Shown piece after piece: positions 17,292 to 25,524 of a stretch of 64,000 nt of DNA. The notes beneath the pieces were generated by a model that did not search any database, was not told the DNA's origin, and was given only the letters and a program-made list of their open reading frames with translations. The translations under genes and the position numbers were made by a program. The stretch lies in assembly GCA_934553285.1 (NCBI GenBank), contig CAKTFD010000001.1, forward strand, positions 1-64,000, written 5' to 3'. How positions within the stretch are numbered: the first letter of the stretch is position 1; each line of letters starts with the position of its first letter. This DNA is from an uncultured Faecalibacterium sp. (GTDB taxonomy: Bacteria > Bacillota > Clostridia > Oscillospirales > Ruminococcaceae).

Positions 17292-17330
17292 AAAAAAAGA
17301 CTGCCAATTTTCCGATAAAGGCAGTCTTTA
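17292..17330 (-). terminator. Intrinsic terminator of the recO-mutS2 transcript
   Basis: Minus strand: AAAGACTGCC (17329-17320) / GGCAGTCTTT (17305-17296), then a run of T. Confidence 0.9.
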
Positions 17331-17337
17331 GGATTGC

Positions 17338-19752
17338 TCATTTCAGTTCTACAACGGTCACGCCGCTTTCGCCTTCGCCATAGCGCCCAAGGCGGAAACT
17401 TTTGACCATACGATTGCCGCGCAGATGCTTATGAATCGCGGTGCGCAAAGCGCCGGTGCCGTTGCCGTGGATCAGGTAAACGACCGTTTGTCCATTCAGG
17501 ATGGCGCGGTCAATAAATGCATCTACCTCTGGCAGGGCCTCGTCCACCGTAAGCCCCAGCAGGTTGCACTCCATTTTTGCAGCGCGCTGCACACGCTCTA
17601 CCCGGCCATTGGGACGGTTGGTATCGCCGGTCAGGCGGGAGTAGCGCTGCTGTGCCTTTGTTTTGGGGGCGACAGGTTCTTTTACCAGCTTTTCCGGCTG
17701 TTTCAGTCCCTTGAGCGGTACCTTTGTCTTGATAATACCGGCACGAACCAGCACATCTCCGTTTTTGTCCGGCAAAGCCATGACCGTTGCCAGCTGGTTC
17801 AGCTCGGCGATGCATACCTCCTGCCCCACCTTTACTTCTTTTAGCGGCACAAACTCCCTGACCGGATTATGTACCACCTCGGTACCTGCAAACAGCTTTT
17901 CTGATTCCTTTTTGGCGATCTCGCGGGCACGCTGCGCCTTCTGCTGGGTGCTCATGCGCTCGTCTTTTTGCAGCTGACGCAGTTCATCTGTCAGGGCGTA
18001 GGCCTGGCTTTCCACCTGCTGGGCCAGTGTGCGTGCCTTGGCGCGGGCTGCTTCCAGTTCGTTTTCGCCCTGCTGGATCAGCTCATCCCGCTTTTTGCGG
18101 GCCGCTTCCAACTGATGGGAGGCCTCGTTGCGCAGCTGTTCTACCTCGTTCTGGCTCTCTTTCAGCTGCAATTTCAGATCATCCAGCTGCCCCAGAACGG
18201 CATCCAGACGCTTATCTTCGGCAGAAAGGTGCTGCTGCGCGGCCTCGATGACACGGCTGGGGATGCCCAGCTTTTCACTGATAAGGAATGCATTAGATTT
18301 GCCCGGCACGCCCACGCTCAGCTTATAGGTGGGGCGCAGGGTCTCCAGGTCAAACTCACAGCTGGCGTTTACAACGCCCTTTGTTTCCAGCGCAAATACT
18401 TTCAACTCCGCATAGTGGGTGGTTGCCATCAGCAGTACCCCACGGCGGCGCAGCTCTTCAATGATCGCCACAGCCAGCGCAGCACCCTCGGCAGGGTCTG
18501 TGCCGGCACCCAGCTCATCCAGCAGCACAAGGGTGTGCGGCATGGCAAGCTCCAGAATGCCGGTGATCTTTTTCATGTGGCCGGAGAAGGTGGAAAGGCT
18601 CTGTTCAATGCTCTGTTCATCGCCGATATCTACCAGAAATTCGTCAAATACACAGATCTCACTGCGCTCGTCTGCAGGGATCAGAAAACCGCACTGCGCC
18701 ATGACACACAACAGACCTGCGGTTTTCAGGGTGACCGTTTTGCCGCCGGTGTTCGGGCCGGTGATGATAAGAGAATCGTACTCTCCACCCAGCGCAATGT
18801 CCACGGGAACGCACTTTTTAGGGTCGATCAGCGGATGACGGGCACGGATCAGCTTAAAAGAGGAATCCGTCCGCACAGCGGGCTTGAATGCTTTGAGATC
18901 CAGCGCAAGCCGTGCTTTCGCTAGCAGGATATCGATCTCCAGCATGGCTTTGTAGCTGTACTGAAACTGCGGCTCAATAGCAGCCACCTGCGCAGTAAAA
19001 GCCACAAGGATCCGCTCGATCTCCTGTGCCTCCTGTGCGCGGTACTGCAGGATGCGGGCATTGGCTTCCACAACAGCCTGCGGCTCCACAAATACAGTAG
19101 CACCCGTAGAGGACACATCATGGATGATGCCGCTTACCTCGCCGCGGTATTCGCTCTTGACCGGCACAACATACCGGCCATTGCGCATGGACACCACACT
19201 CTCCTGCAGATATTTGGAGGTGTCCATATTGCGCACCATGCTTTCCAGCCGGTCGCGGATGCTATTTTCGGTGGCGCGGATCTTCTTGCGCAACTCATTC
19301 AGGGTACGGGAAGCTGTGTCAGCCATGGCATCCGGTGCCAGGATAGCACTGGAGATTTGCTGTTCCAGGCCGGGTTCCGGTGCCAGCGCATAAAACAGAT
19401 CATCGGTAGGCAGGGCATCATGTTCCGATGCGCCGTACCAGCTGGTCAGATGCTGGAAATTGCGCAGTGCTCCGGCCACCATCAGCAGCTCGCCCATAGA
19501 TAGCACGCCGCCTTTTACAGCACGGGCGGCAAGCTGGCCGACCCCCTCTACTCCGCCAAAGCGCGGAGAACCATTTTTGATTAGCAGCGTATTGATGGCA
19601 TCCGTCTGCTCCAGTGCGTAACGCACTTCATCCGGGTCACACTGCGGCTCAATAGCCAGCAGCATGGCCCGGGCTTCTTTGCACACGCAGCCATCTGCTG
19701 CGCGGGCGATGATCTTATCCAGTTCTAATGTTTTTAAATAGCTTGTTTCCAT
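17338..19752 (-). CDS. mutS2: MutS2, ribosome-collision/DNA-structure ATPase with Smr endonuclease domain
   Basis: An 804-residue MutS2. It lacks the mismatch-recognition domain of MutS1, has the ABC-type ATPase with Walker A TGPNTGGKT around residue 330 and the LVLLDELGAGTDPAEGAAL Walker B/signature region, a long coiled-coil clamp (about 510-635, rich in Gln, Glu, Ala and Arg) and a C-terminal Smr domain from about 725 with IHGNGTGALRTAIHKHL. In Bacillus, MutS2 rescues collided ribosomes; in other bacteria it limits recombination. It is 15 bases downstream of recO and followed by a terminator. Confidence 0.97.
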   Translation of the reverse strand: METSYLKTLELDKIIARAADGCVCKEARAMLLAIEPQCDPDEVRYALEQTDAINTLLIKNGSPRFGGVEGVGQLAARAVKGGVLSMGELLMVAGALRNFQHLTSWYGASEHDALPTDDLFYALAPEPGLEQQISSAILAPDAMADTASRTLNELRKKIRATENSIRDRLESMVRNMDTSKYLQESVVSMRNGRYVVPVKSEYRGEVSGIIHDVSSTGATVFVEPQAVVEANARILQYRAQEAQEIERILVAFTAQVAAIEPQFQYSYKAMLEIDILLAKARLALDLKAFKPAVRTDSSFKLIRARHPLIDPKKCVPVDIALGGEYDSLIITGPNTGGKTVTLKTAGLLCVMAQCGFLIPADERSEICVFDEFLVDIGDEQSIEQSLSTFSGHMKKITGILELAMPHTLVLLDELGAGTDPAEGAALAVAIIEELRRRGVLLMATTHYAELKVFALETKGVVNASCEFDLETLRPTYKLSVGVPGKSNAFLISEKLGIPSRVIEAAQQHLSAEDKRLDAVLGQLDDLKLQLKESQNEVEQLRNEASHQLEAARKKRDELIQQGENELEAARAKARTLAQQVESQAYALTDELRQLQKDERMSTQQKAQRAREIAKKESEKLFAGTEVVHNPVREFVPLKEVKVGQEVCIAELNQLATVMALPDKNGDVLVRAGIIKTKVPLKGLKQPEKLVKEPVAPKTKAQQRYSRLTGDTNRPNGRVERVQRAAKMECNLLGLTVDEALPEVDAFIDRAILNGQTVVYLIHGNGTGALRTAIHKHLRGNRMVKSFRLGRYGEGESGVTVVELK

Positions 19753-19767
19753 ACCGTTCCTTTTTGG

Positions 19768-20517
19768 TCAGGACAGCACACTTTTTAAAAAAGCATAGCT
19801 TTTCAGCGGCTTATCCAGATGCGTCAGGGCATAGTTTTCCGCCACTGCAGAGAGCTTTGCCAGGCTGCCCACAGAGATTTTGAATGCAAATATTTTCTTG
19901 TCCTCCACCAGACAGATGTGGCGCAGTGCAAACAGCGCAGCCTTATCCAGGTTGCAGGTCTTGCCAGCCTTTGCAGCACAGTTTGCGCACAGCAGATTTC
20001 CTTCCTGCGCATCCAGATAAAAGGCGTCCCCCTCATCATAGGTGCCGCAGTCCCGGCAGCAGACCAATTGCGGCATAAAACCGCACTCGCTCATGGTGCG
20101 CAGCTCAAACACTGCTTTGATGACCCGCAGATCGGTCCGGTGCTCGTTGATCATGTACAGGCTGTTGAGTACAAGACGCAGCTCCCGGGCAGCTTCCTCA
20201 CCGGTAGGCGAAAGTGCGGCGGCAAGCTCTGTCAGATACATGGCAAGGCTCACCCCCTCGATAGAGGATGAAATGCCGTGGAAGATATTCTGCACTTCCG
20301 CTTCCCGCACGGTATACATATTGCGCCCGGGCACCAGCGTAAATTCAGAATAGCAAAATAGCCCGCAGGCACTGAATAATTTACTTTTCAACCGCAGGCT
20401 GTTCGGAGCCAGCGCAGTGATCACACCAAGTTTCGGCGTGAGAACCGTCAGGATACGGTCGGCTTCTCTATAGCGGGTCTCTTTTAATACCAGACCCATG
20501 GTCACAAATGGTTCCAT
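19768..20517 (-). CDS. recO: RecO, recombination mediator
   Basis: A 249-residue RecF-pathway protein that loads RecA with RecR. The N-terminal OB fold begins at VTMGLVLKETRYREADRILTVLTPKLG. A zinc finger CRDCGT...CANC is present at about residues 150-180. ATG 20517 is set by CAGGAG upstream and by the family's normal start; a frame extension of 37 residues has no ribosome site. A gap of 216 bases separates it from era, where an extended -10 (TGCTAGAAT on the minus strand) hints at a separate promoter. Confidence 0.93.
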   Translation of the reverse strand: MEPFVTMGLVLKETRYREADRILTVLTPKLGVITALAPNSLRLKSKLFSACGLFCYSEFTLVPGRNMYTVREAEVQNIFHGISSSIEGVSLAMYLTELAAALSPTGEEAARELRLVLNSLYMINEHRTDLRVIKAVFELRTMSECGFMPQLVCCRDCGTYDEGDAFYLDAQEGNLLCANCAAKAGKTCNLDKAALFALRHICLVEDKKIFAFKISVGSLAKLSAVAENYALTHLDKPLKSYAFLKSVLS

Positions 20518-20733
20518 CGTCCGTTTCTCCTGCAGGATGCTCGGCGGGCAGCTGCACCAGTTGTTTGTAATCCAGATAGCGGAGTATATTTCCCGTGCAG
20601 GCAAATGCCTGCCAGCTTGCAGCAGCATCCATCTTTCAGCACTCCTTCCCTTCCCTGTGTGAACCGCTTTTGGATAGTGTCAGCCTGATTCTAGCACATC
20701 ATACAAGGGAAAACTGTCCTGCTTTGGCAGTGT

Positions 20734-21669
20734 TCAGCGGTTGGAGGGATTCTGCTTAAAGCCAAAGTTATTCAGCAAAAATTCGTTGTCCCGCCAGTCG
20801 GATTTTACCTTGACCCAGCACTGCAGGTTGACCCGGCAGCCCAGAAATTCCTCACAGTCTGCGCGGGCAGCACTGGCAATCTTTTTGAGCATCGCGCCGC
20901 CCTTGCCGATGACCATGCCCTTGTGGCTTTCCTTCTCGCAGTAGATGTTTACATCAATGTCGATCAGATCTGTGCCCGGGCGCTCCTTAAACCGCTCTAC
21001 GACCACCGCGATGCCGTGCGGGATCTCATCCCGCATAAACAGCAGAGCTTTTTCACGGATGACCTCGGCCACCAGCTCTTTTTCGGGCATGTCCGTATAG
21101 GCATCATCGTCAAAATAATGCGGGCCTTCCACCGCATAACGGCGCAGGGCATCGAACAGGTCTTCGCCGCCTTCCTTGTTGCGCACACTGATGGTGTAGA
21201 TCTCATCAAATACGCCCAGGGCTTTCAGTTCAGCCTTGCGGGCTTCCAGATCTGCCGGATCCTTTACAAGGTCGGTCTTGTTGATAACTGCGATCGCCGG
21301 GCCGCTGCGCTGCAAAGCCTCCACCAGTGCCATCTCGGATTCGTTCAAAGCGCCATACGGCTCAAACAGCATCATGGAAACATCCACATCTGCAATGGAA
21401 TCGCTGGCGGTCTTATCCATGCGCTTGCCCAGTTTGTTATGTGCCTTGTGCACACCGGGGGTGTCCAGCAGCACATACTGCAGCGGGCCGCAGGTGATCA
21501 CACCGGTGATGCGGGTACGGGTCGTCTGCGGTTTAGAGGTGACGATGGCTACCTTTTCGCCTACCAGGAGGTTGGTCAGGCTGGATTTGCCTACATTCGG
21601 CCGACCGATAACGGCAACGAACACAGAGGAAGTATCATAATGCTCCTGAACGGGTGTTGTAGTACTCAA
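20734..21669 (-). CDS. era: Era GTPase, 30S ribosome assembly factor
   Basis: A 311-residue GTPase that binds the 3' end of 16S rRNA. G1 is GRPNVGKSS (residues 22-30), G3 DTPGVH, G4 NKTD, and the C-terminal KH domain has the GKGG loop (MVIGKGGAMLKKI). Translation very likely starts at TTG 21669: AGGAG (21680-21676) is 6 bases upstream, and no in-frame ATG or GTG exists before the G1 motif. A TTG start suggests low translation. It follows ybeY by 46 bases in the phoH-ybeY-era order common in Bacillota. Confidence 0.96.
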   Translation of the reverse strand: MSTTTPVQEHYDTSSVFVAVIGRPNVGKSSLTNLLVGEKVAIVTSKPQTTRTRITGVITCGPLQYVLLDTPGVHKAHNKLGKRMDKTASDSIADVDVSMMLFEPYGALNESEMALVEALQRSGPAIAVINKTDLVKDPADLEARKAELKALGVFDEIYTISVRNKEGGEDLFDALRRYAVEGPHYFDDDAYTDMPEKELVAEVIREKALLFMRDEIPHGIAVVVERFKERPGTDLIDIDVNIYCEKESHKGMVIGKGGAMLKKIASAARADCEEFLGCRVNLQCWVKVKSDWRDNEFLLNNFGFKQNPSNR

Positions 21670-21715
21670 AGTGAACTCCTGTCTTGTATTTATGCTATTT
21701 TGCAGATACGGCGGC

Positions 21716-22207
21716 TCATTCGGTGTAGCTTACCGTGCGGGGCAGGCCCAGCTGCAGCAGCACAGCCTCTTCCTTTTCACGCATATGCATTGCTTCCAGA
21801 CCGCCGTTTTCGTGGTCGTAGCCCAGCAGATGCAGCATGGAATGCACCGTTAAAAAGGCAACCTCGCGCTGCAGAGGATGGCCATACAGATTTGCCTGCT
21901 CCAGCGCACGCTCCATGCTGATGACGATATCCCCCAGCATCATGCAACCGTTGTTTTCATCGATATCGTATTTGCCATTTTCGCCCAGAGGAAAGCTCAG
22001 CACATCGGTGGGCATGGGCTTATTGCGGTACTGGTTGTTCAGTTCCGCAATGGCAGCGTTATCTACAAAGGTGACGCTGATCTCAGCGGGACGGTCAAAA
22101 TGCTCGTATTCCAGCACGGCATTGCAGGCACGGCGGATCAGGATACGCAGCCCGGACGGCACTTTGACGGCTTTCTGGGAGTTGGTGATCAGAACTTTGT
22201 TGGACAT
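21716..22207 (-). CDS. ybeY: YbeY, rRNA maturation endoribonuclease
   Basis: A 163-residue metalloprotein with the zinc triad in HSMLHLLGYDH (His122, His126, His132) and the conserved arginine/leucine-rich core (TDVLSFPLGE). It takes part in 16S rRNA 3'-end maturation and ribosome quality control. The ATG is preceded by GGAAGGAG. It begins 22 bases after the phoH stop, so the two are co-transcribed. Confidence 0.95.
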   Translation of the reverse strand: MSNKVLITNSQKAVKVPSGLRILIRRACNAVLEYEHFDRPAEISVTFVDNAAIAELNNQYRNKPMPTDVLSFPLGENGKYDIDENNGCMMLGDIVISMERALEQANLYGHPLQREVAFLTVHSMLHLLGYDHENGGLEAMHMREKEEAVLLQLGLPRTVSYTE

Positions 22208-22229
22208 AGCAGTCCACTCCTTCCTTATT

Positions 22230-23210
22230 TTAACGATCTGTTTTATTGGTTTCTTTGGTCGGATGACCGGCTTTTTCGTAGGCTTTGATGATCTCCTGCA
22301 CCAGGCGATGCCGCACAACGTCCTTCTCGGTAAAGTAGCACTGGGCAATACCGGTTACATCTTTCAGCACCTTCAACGCATCTACAAGGCCGCTGCGGGC
22401 ATTGCCCGGCAGATCGACCTGGGTCACATCACCGGTAACGACCACCTTAGAGCCTACGCCCATACGGGTCAAAAACATTTTCATCTGCTCCGGGGTGGTG
22501 TTCTGAGCTTCGTCCAGGATAATAAAGGAATCATCCAGCGTCCGGCCGCGCATATAGGCCAGCGGAGCTACTTCGATGATCTGCTTTTCCACAAGGCGTT
22601 CGTAAGTTTCGGCGCCAAGCATATCAAACAGGCCGTCGTACAGCGGCCGCAGATAAGGGTCTACCTTCTGCTGCAGGTCGCCGGGCAGAAACCCCAATTT
22701 CTCGCCTGCTTCCACCGCCGGGCGGGTCAGCACGATGCGGGAAACTTCCTTGGCTTTGAAGGCCTTTACTGCCATGGCAACAGCCAGATAGGTCTTGCCG
22801 GTGCCCGCCGGGCCAACGCCAAAGGTGATGGCATTGGAGCGGATAGCGTTCAGGTATTCTTTCTGTCCCAAGGTCTTGGGGCGGATGGGACGGCCCTTGA
22901 CCGTGACCGTGACAAAATCCTCGGTCAGCTCCTTGACCCGCTTCTCGGCACCATCGTGCGCTAGGCTGATGCAGTAATGCACGGTCTGGTCTTCCAGCGG
23001 CGTATGGTTCTCGATCAGGAGAAGCATTCCCTCCACAGCGCGATTAGCGGCCGCTACATTGGCAGGCTCGCCCGAAATGCGCAGCTGCGTACCGCGGCAA
23101 ACGGCTGTAATGGAAAACTCATTTTCCAGCAAACGAATATTCCGGTCACAGTTGCCAAAAACAGCCGCTGCGATCTCCACACTATCCAGTTCAATACATT
23201 TTTCCGCCAT
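22230..23210 (-). CDS. PhoH-like ATPase
   Basis: A 326-residue PhoH family protein: N-terminal KH-like segment (residues 33-63), then a P-loop ATPase with GPAGTGKT at 133-140 and Walker B FIILDEAQN. The family is a putative RNA helicase/ATPase tied to YbeY and ribosome RNA processing. Despite the name, nothing here shows phosphate control. ATG 23210 has GGGAGG upstream; a frame extension of 53 residues is unsupported. It heads the phoH-ybeY-era set and its promoter region lies back to back with that of padR. Confidence 0.93.
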   Translation of the reverse strand: MAEKCIELDSVEIAAAVFGNCDRNIRLLENEFSITAVCRGTQLRISGEPANVAAANRAVEGMLLLIENHTPLEDQTVHYCISLAHDGAEKRVKELTEDFVTVTVKGRPIRPKTLGQKEYLNAIRSNAITFGVGPAGTGKTYLAVAMAVKAFKAKEVSRIVLTRPAVEAGEKLGFLPGDLQQKVDPYLRPLYDGLFDMLGAETYERLVEKQIIEVAPLAYMRGRTLDDSFIILDEAQNTTPEQMKMFLTRMGVGSKVVVTGDVTQVDLPGNARSGLVDALKVLKDVTGIAQCYFTEKDVVRHRLVQEIIKAYEKAGHPTKETNKTDR

Positions 23211-23245
23211 GGAGTTCCTCCCGAATTGCAGAATTTGATGACTAT

Positions 23246-23254
23246 ATTGTACCA
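23246..23254 (-). promoter_or_regulatory. Extended -10 promoter of phoH
   Basis: Minus strand TGGTACAAT, i.e. TG-N-TACAAT, 36 bases before the start codon. No good -35 box is seen. Confidence 0.5.
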
Positions 23255-23369
23255 CCAAAATCTCAAGAAGAAAACTATGAAAAGTGCACAAAATATTTTC
23301 CCGTGTTCCATCGGTTTTTCCATACGAACCAGGTTTTAAAGATTTTTGATGGCTTTTTTCAGAAAACAC

Positions 23370-23399
23370 TTGACAGGATATATCGGACGGCGATATACT
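23370..23399 (+). promoter_or_regulatory. padR promoter
   Basis: Perfect TTGACA (23370-23375), 18-base spacer, TATACT (23394-23399). The spacer contains operator 1. Confidence 0.8.
23379..23397. promoter_or_regulatory. PadR operator 1
   Basis: Perfect inverted repeat TATATCG-N5-CGATATA with centre GACGG, lying between the -35 and -10 boxes, so a bound dimer would block RNA polymerase. Confidence 0.75.
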
Positions 23400-23409
23400 T
23401 AAGCCACGA

Positions 23410-23428
23410 TATATCGGTTAACGATATA
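23410..23428. promoter_or_regulatory. PadR operator 2
   Basis: A second perfect TATATCG-N5-CGATATA (centre GTTAA), 31 bp centre-to-centre from operator 1 (three helix turns), just downstream of the expected transcription start. Confidence 0.75.
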
Positions 23429-23462
23429 AAGACGCTCGATAGGAATCAGGGAGTATTTTAAC

Positions 23463-23780
23463 ATGGAAAACCTTGCATTGACTGAATCGACCTATTATAT
23501 CCTGCTGTCGCTTTACCATCCGCAGCATGGCTATGGCATCATGCAGCAGACAGAGCAGCTTTCCGGTGGCAGAGTCCATCTTGCCGCCGGGACGCTGTAT
23601 GGTGCATTGACCTCTCTGTGCGAAAAAGGCTGGATCCGTCCCCTGCCCTCTAAGAGCGGAAGCCGCAAAAAGGAATACCAGCTTACCGCAGAGGGCGTAC
23701 AGGTCTTAAAGCACGAGCTTGCCCGTTTGCAGCAGCTTGTGGCAAACGGTGAGAGCATCCTGAAGGAGGAAGTTTTATGA
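23463..23780 (+). CDS. PadR-family transcriptional repressor
   Basis: A 105-residue PadR regulator: winged helix with the family-typical LTESTYYILLSLYHPQHGYGIMQQ start, the wing region GTLYGALTSLCEKGWI and a short C-terminal dimerisation helix. Such proteins usually repress their own operon and release on ligand binding. Two perfect palindromes flank the -10 box of its promoter. Its stop codon overlaps the start of the next gene (ATGA), showing translational coupling. The inducing ligand is unknown. Confidence 0.92.
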   Translation: MENLALTESTYYILLSLYHPQHGYGIMQQTEQLSGGRVHLAAGTLYGALTSLCEKGWIRPLPSKSGSRKKEYQLTAEGVQVLKHELARLQQLVANGESILKEEVL

Positions 23781-24280
23781 GTGAAAAGAAGACCGTTTTC
23801 AAACTTTTCTTTGTGTGGGATTTTGAAAAAGAAGAGCGCTGGCTGAACGAGATGGCGCAGGATGGCTGGGTACTGGACAATACTGGGTTTTCCTTTTATA
23901 CATTTGTGCGCTGCGAACCGGGCGAATACATCATCCGTTTGGAGATGAACCCCAGCAGCGATTATCGCGCTTTTGTAAAAGAGCTGGGTGCGGAGTATAT
24001 CGGCGGCTGCGTCAACTGGGTGTACTTCCGGCGGAAAGCAGAACTTGGCAGCTTTGAATTGCTCTCGGATATCGACTCCCGCCTGACACATTTGAGCCGC
24101 ATTGACCGAATGCTTTTCCTGCTCTGTCTGGCAAACCTGATCATGGGTGTGACGAACTCTCTGAACCAGTTCCGTTATGGCTGGCTGAACCTGTTGTGCG
24201 CGGCAGTGCTCTCCTATGCACTGGGGCGCATCCATGGCATGAAAGCTGCATTGGAAAAGGAACGCAGTTTGCACGAATGA
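23777..24280 (+). CDS. DUF2812 membrane protein coupled to PadR
   Basis: A 167-residue protein. The N-terminal half carries the DUF2812 pattern (FKLFFVWDFEKEERWLNEMA, GWVL, FYTFVRCEPGEYIIRLEM, ELGAEYIGGCVNWVYFRRK) and the C-terminal half has two predicted helices around residues 112-150. DUF2812 genes are commonly paired with padR genes in Bacillota; the function is unknown, though a membrane sensor or partner of the repressor is plausible. The start overlaps the padR stop by four bases. No terminator was recognised after it. Confidence 0.8.
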   Translation: MSEKKTVFKLFFVWDFEKEERWLNEMAQDGWVLDNTGFSFYTFVRCEPGEYIIRLEMNPSSDYRAFVKELGAEYIGGCVNWVYFRRKAELGSFELLSDIDSRLTHLSRIDRMLFLLCLANLIMGVTNSLNQFRYGWLNLLCAAVLSYALGRIHGMKAALEKERSLHE

Positions 24281-24369
24281 TTTGTCAAGCCTTTTTTCGC
24301 CACAACCGCAGAGAAAAAACCGGCGTATCTTTGGATAAAAAAACAATAGCAAACACTTCTCCATCGTGA

Positions 24370-24375
24370 TACAAT
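24370..24375 (+). promoter_or_regulatory. Possible promoter of the small downstream gene
   Basis: TG-A-TACAAT (extended -10) 65 bases before the start codon; the -35 region is poor. Confidence 0.35.
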
Positions 24376-24440
24376 AGCAAGCGTTGTGTGCCGCCGCCCG
24401 GCGGCCGTTTGAACTGCTTAAAAACAAAGGAGAAGGAACC

Positions 24441-24635
24441 ATGGAACAACTTTTTCTGATGCCCGGTGAAGAACGGTATGAACGCATCAAGGATTGCAAC
24501 GGTGTTCCCAAGGTGCACTACTCCTATTGCTCCATGCGCGGCGCATTCTTTGATTGCGAGAGCCGCAGTCTGGAGGAAGCGCAGCGCCTGTGCGAAAACT
24601 GGCTCGTGGGGCAGGATCGCTGCTACCGTAACTGA
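24441..24635 (+). CDS. Small protein, DUF3873-like
   Basis: A 64-residue protein read from AAAGGAGAAGGAACC just before the ATG, an excellent ribosome site, and followed by a strong terminator, so it is likely real. The pattern PGEERYERIK, a central aromatic YSY, AFFDC and SLEEAQRLCENWL resembles the DUF3873 family of small proteins often found on conjugative elements of gut bacteria. It contains four cysteines besides. The family assignment comes from remembered pattern and is tentative; the function is unknown. Confidence 0.55.
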   Translation: MEQLFLMPGEERYERIKDCNGVPKVHYSYCSMRGAFFDCESRSLEEAQRLCENWLVGQDRCYRN

Positions 24636-24648
24636 ATCAGAACAGGAA

Positions 24649-24698
24649 AGCCCTTGCCGCATTTGCAGAACAGCCTGCAAAACGGCAAGGGCTTTTTC
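24649..24698 (+). terminator. Intrinsic terminator after the small gene
   Basis: Perfect 11-bp stem AGCCCTTGCCG (24649-24659) / CGGCAAGGGCT (24683-24693), then TTTTCG. It lies between convergent genes. Confidence 0.85.
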
Positions 24699-24708
24699 GT
24701 TTAGGACA

Positions 24709-25524
24709 TTACTGCCATACCTGTGCACAGACCTGTTCCAGTACGCTGCCGGCAATGCAGCGGGCCTTATCCGAGATGAGAAAGCAGTTGGAAATCTCTT
24801 CTTTCCGGGGGTCCACATCTGCCACCTTGAAGCCGGGCGTAACAGGATAGCCGCTGCGCAGCAGGCCGCGCAGGATGCCGGAGATCTGTGTGGTGACAGG
24901 GATATCGCCCCCCTCCGCAGTGCGGATAAAGGCAATGGTCTCGCCTGCTTCTACCAGATCTCCGATCTTGCGGACATTTATAAATGTGCCGGCAGCCTGT
25001 GCGTGGATCACACGCTCGGCACCGTAACCCCCGATGATGCCGGGGATGCCGGTATTGGGGATAGCACTTCCCTCCCGGATCACCCTGCCCAGCCGATGAC
25101 CGCGTTTGGTCTCTACTACAACATCCACATCCTGCCCGGCAGTAAAACCGGGTCCAAGGGCGATCGTCAGCGGTGCCATATCCCGGCGGGTGCCAAGGTT
25201 GCGTTTGGCCAGTGTGGCATCTACCACGATATCCGGCTTTGCCCGGGCAATACAGGCTCCCTCCGGGTCAACAAGTACCGGTACTGCACCCTGTGCCCAG
25301 ACTTCCTGCGCCTGTACCAACGTATCGATACGGACAGCCCGCAGATCTTCCACCGTAGTTTCGCCTTCATAGACAGCCTCGCTTAGAGCTACCTGCCGAC
25401 GGATAGCGGCCGGATGTGCCGTTTCCAGCACAAGCACCCGCAGCCCGGCGCTCCATAAGCGGTGGATGGTTCCGGTGGCAAGATCTCCGCCGCCGCGCAC
25501 CACGATCAGTGCATCCTTTTTCAT
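24709..25524 (-). CDS. yqeB: YqeB, selenium-dependent molybdenum hydroxylase accessory protein
   Basis: A 271-residue protein of the EF2563/YqeB family, one of the markers of the selenium-dependent molybdenum hydroxylase trait. The N-terminus has a nucleotide-binding fold (LIVVRGGGDLATGTIHRL) with an AHPAAIRRQVALSEAVYEG stretch; the C-terminal part carries a lipoyl-like motif with FINVRKIGDLVEAGETIAFI. The true start is ATG 25524 after GGGGAGG; a much longer open frame upstream is just the antisense of xdhC's frame. Start and the xdhC stop overlap (ATGA). The biochemical role is unresolved in the family. Confidence 0.85.
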   Translation of the reverse strand: MKKDALIVVRGGGDLATGTIHRLWSAGLRVLVLETAHPAAIRRQVALSEAVYEGETTVEDLRAVRIDTLVQAQEVWAQGAVPVLVDPEGACIARAKPDIVVDATLAKRNLGTRRDMAPLTIALGPGFTAGQDVDVVVETKRGHRLGRVIREGSAIPNTGIPGIIGGYGAERVIHAQAAGTFINVRKIGDLVEAGETIAFIRTAEGGDIPVTTQISGILRGLLRSGYPVTPGFKVADVDPRKEEISNCFLISDKARCIAGSVLEQVCAQVWQ

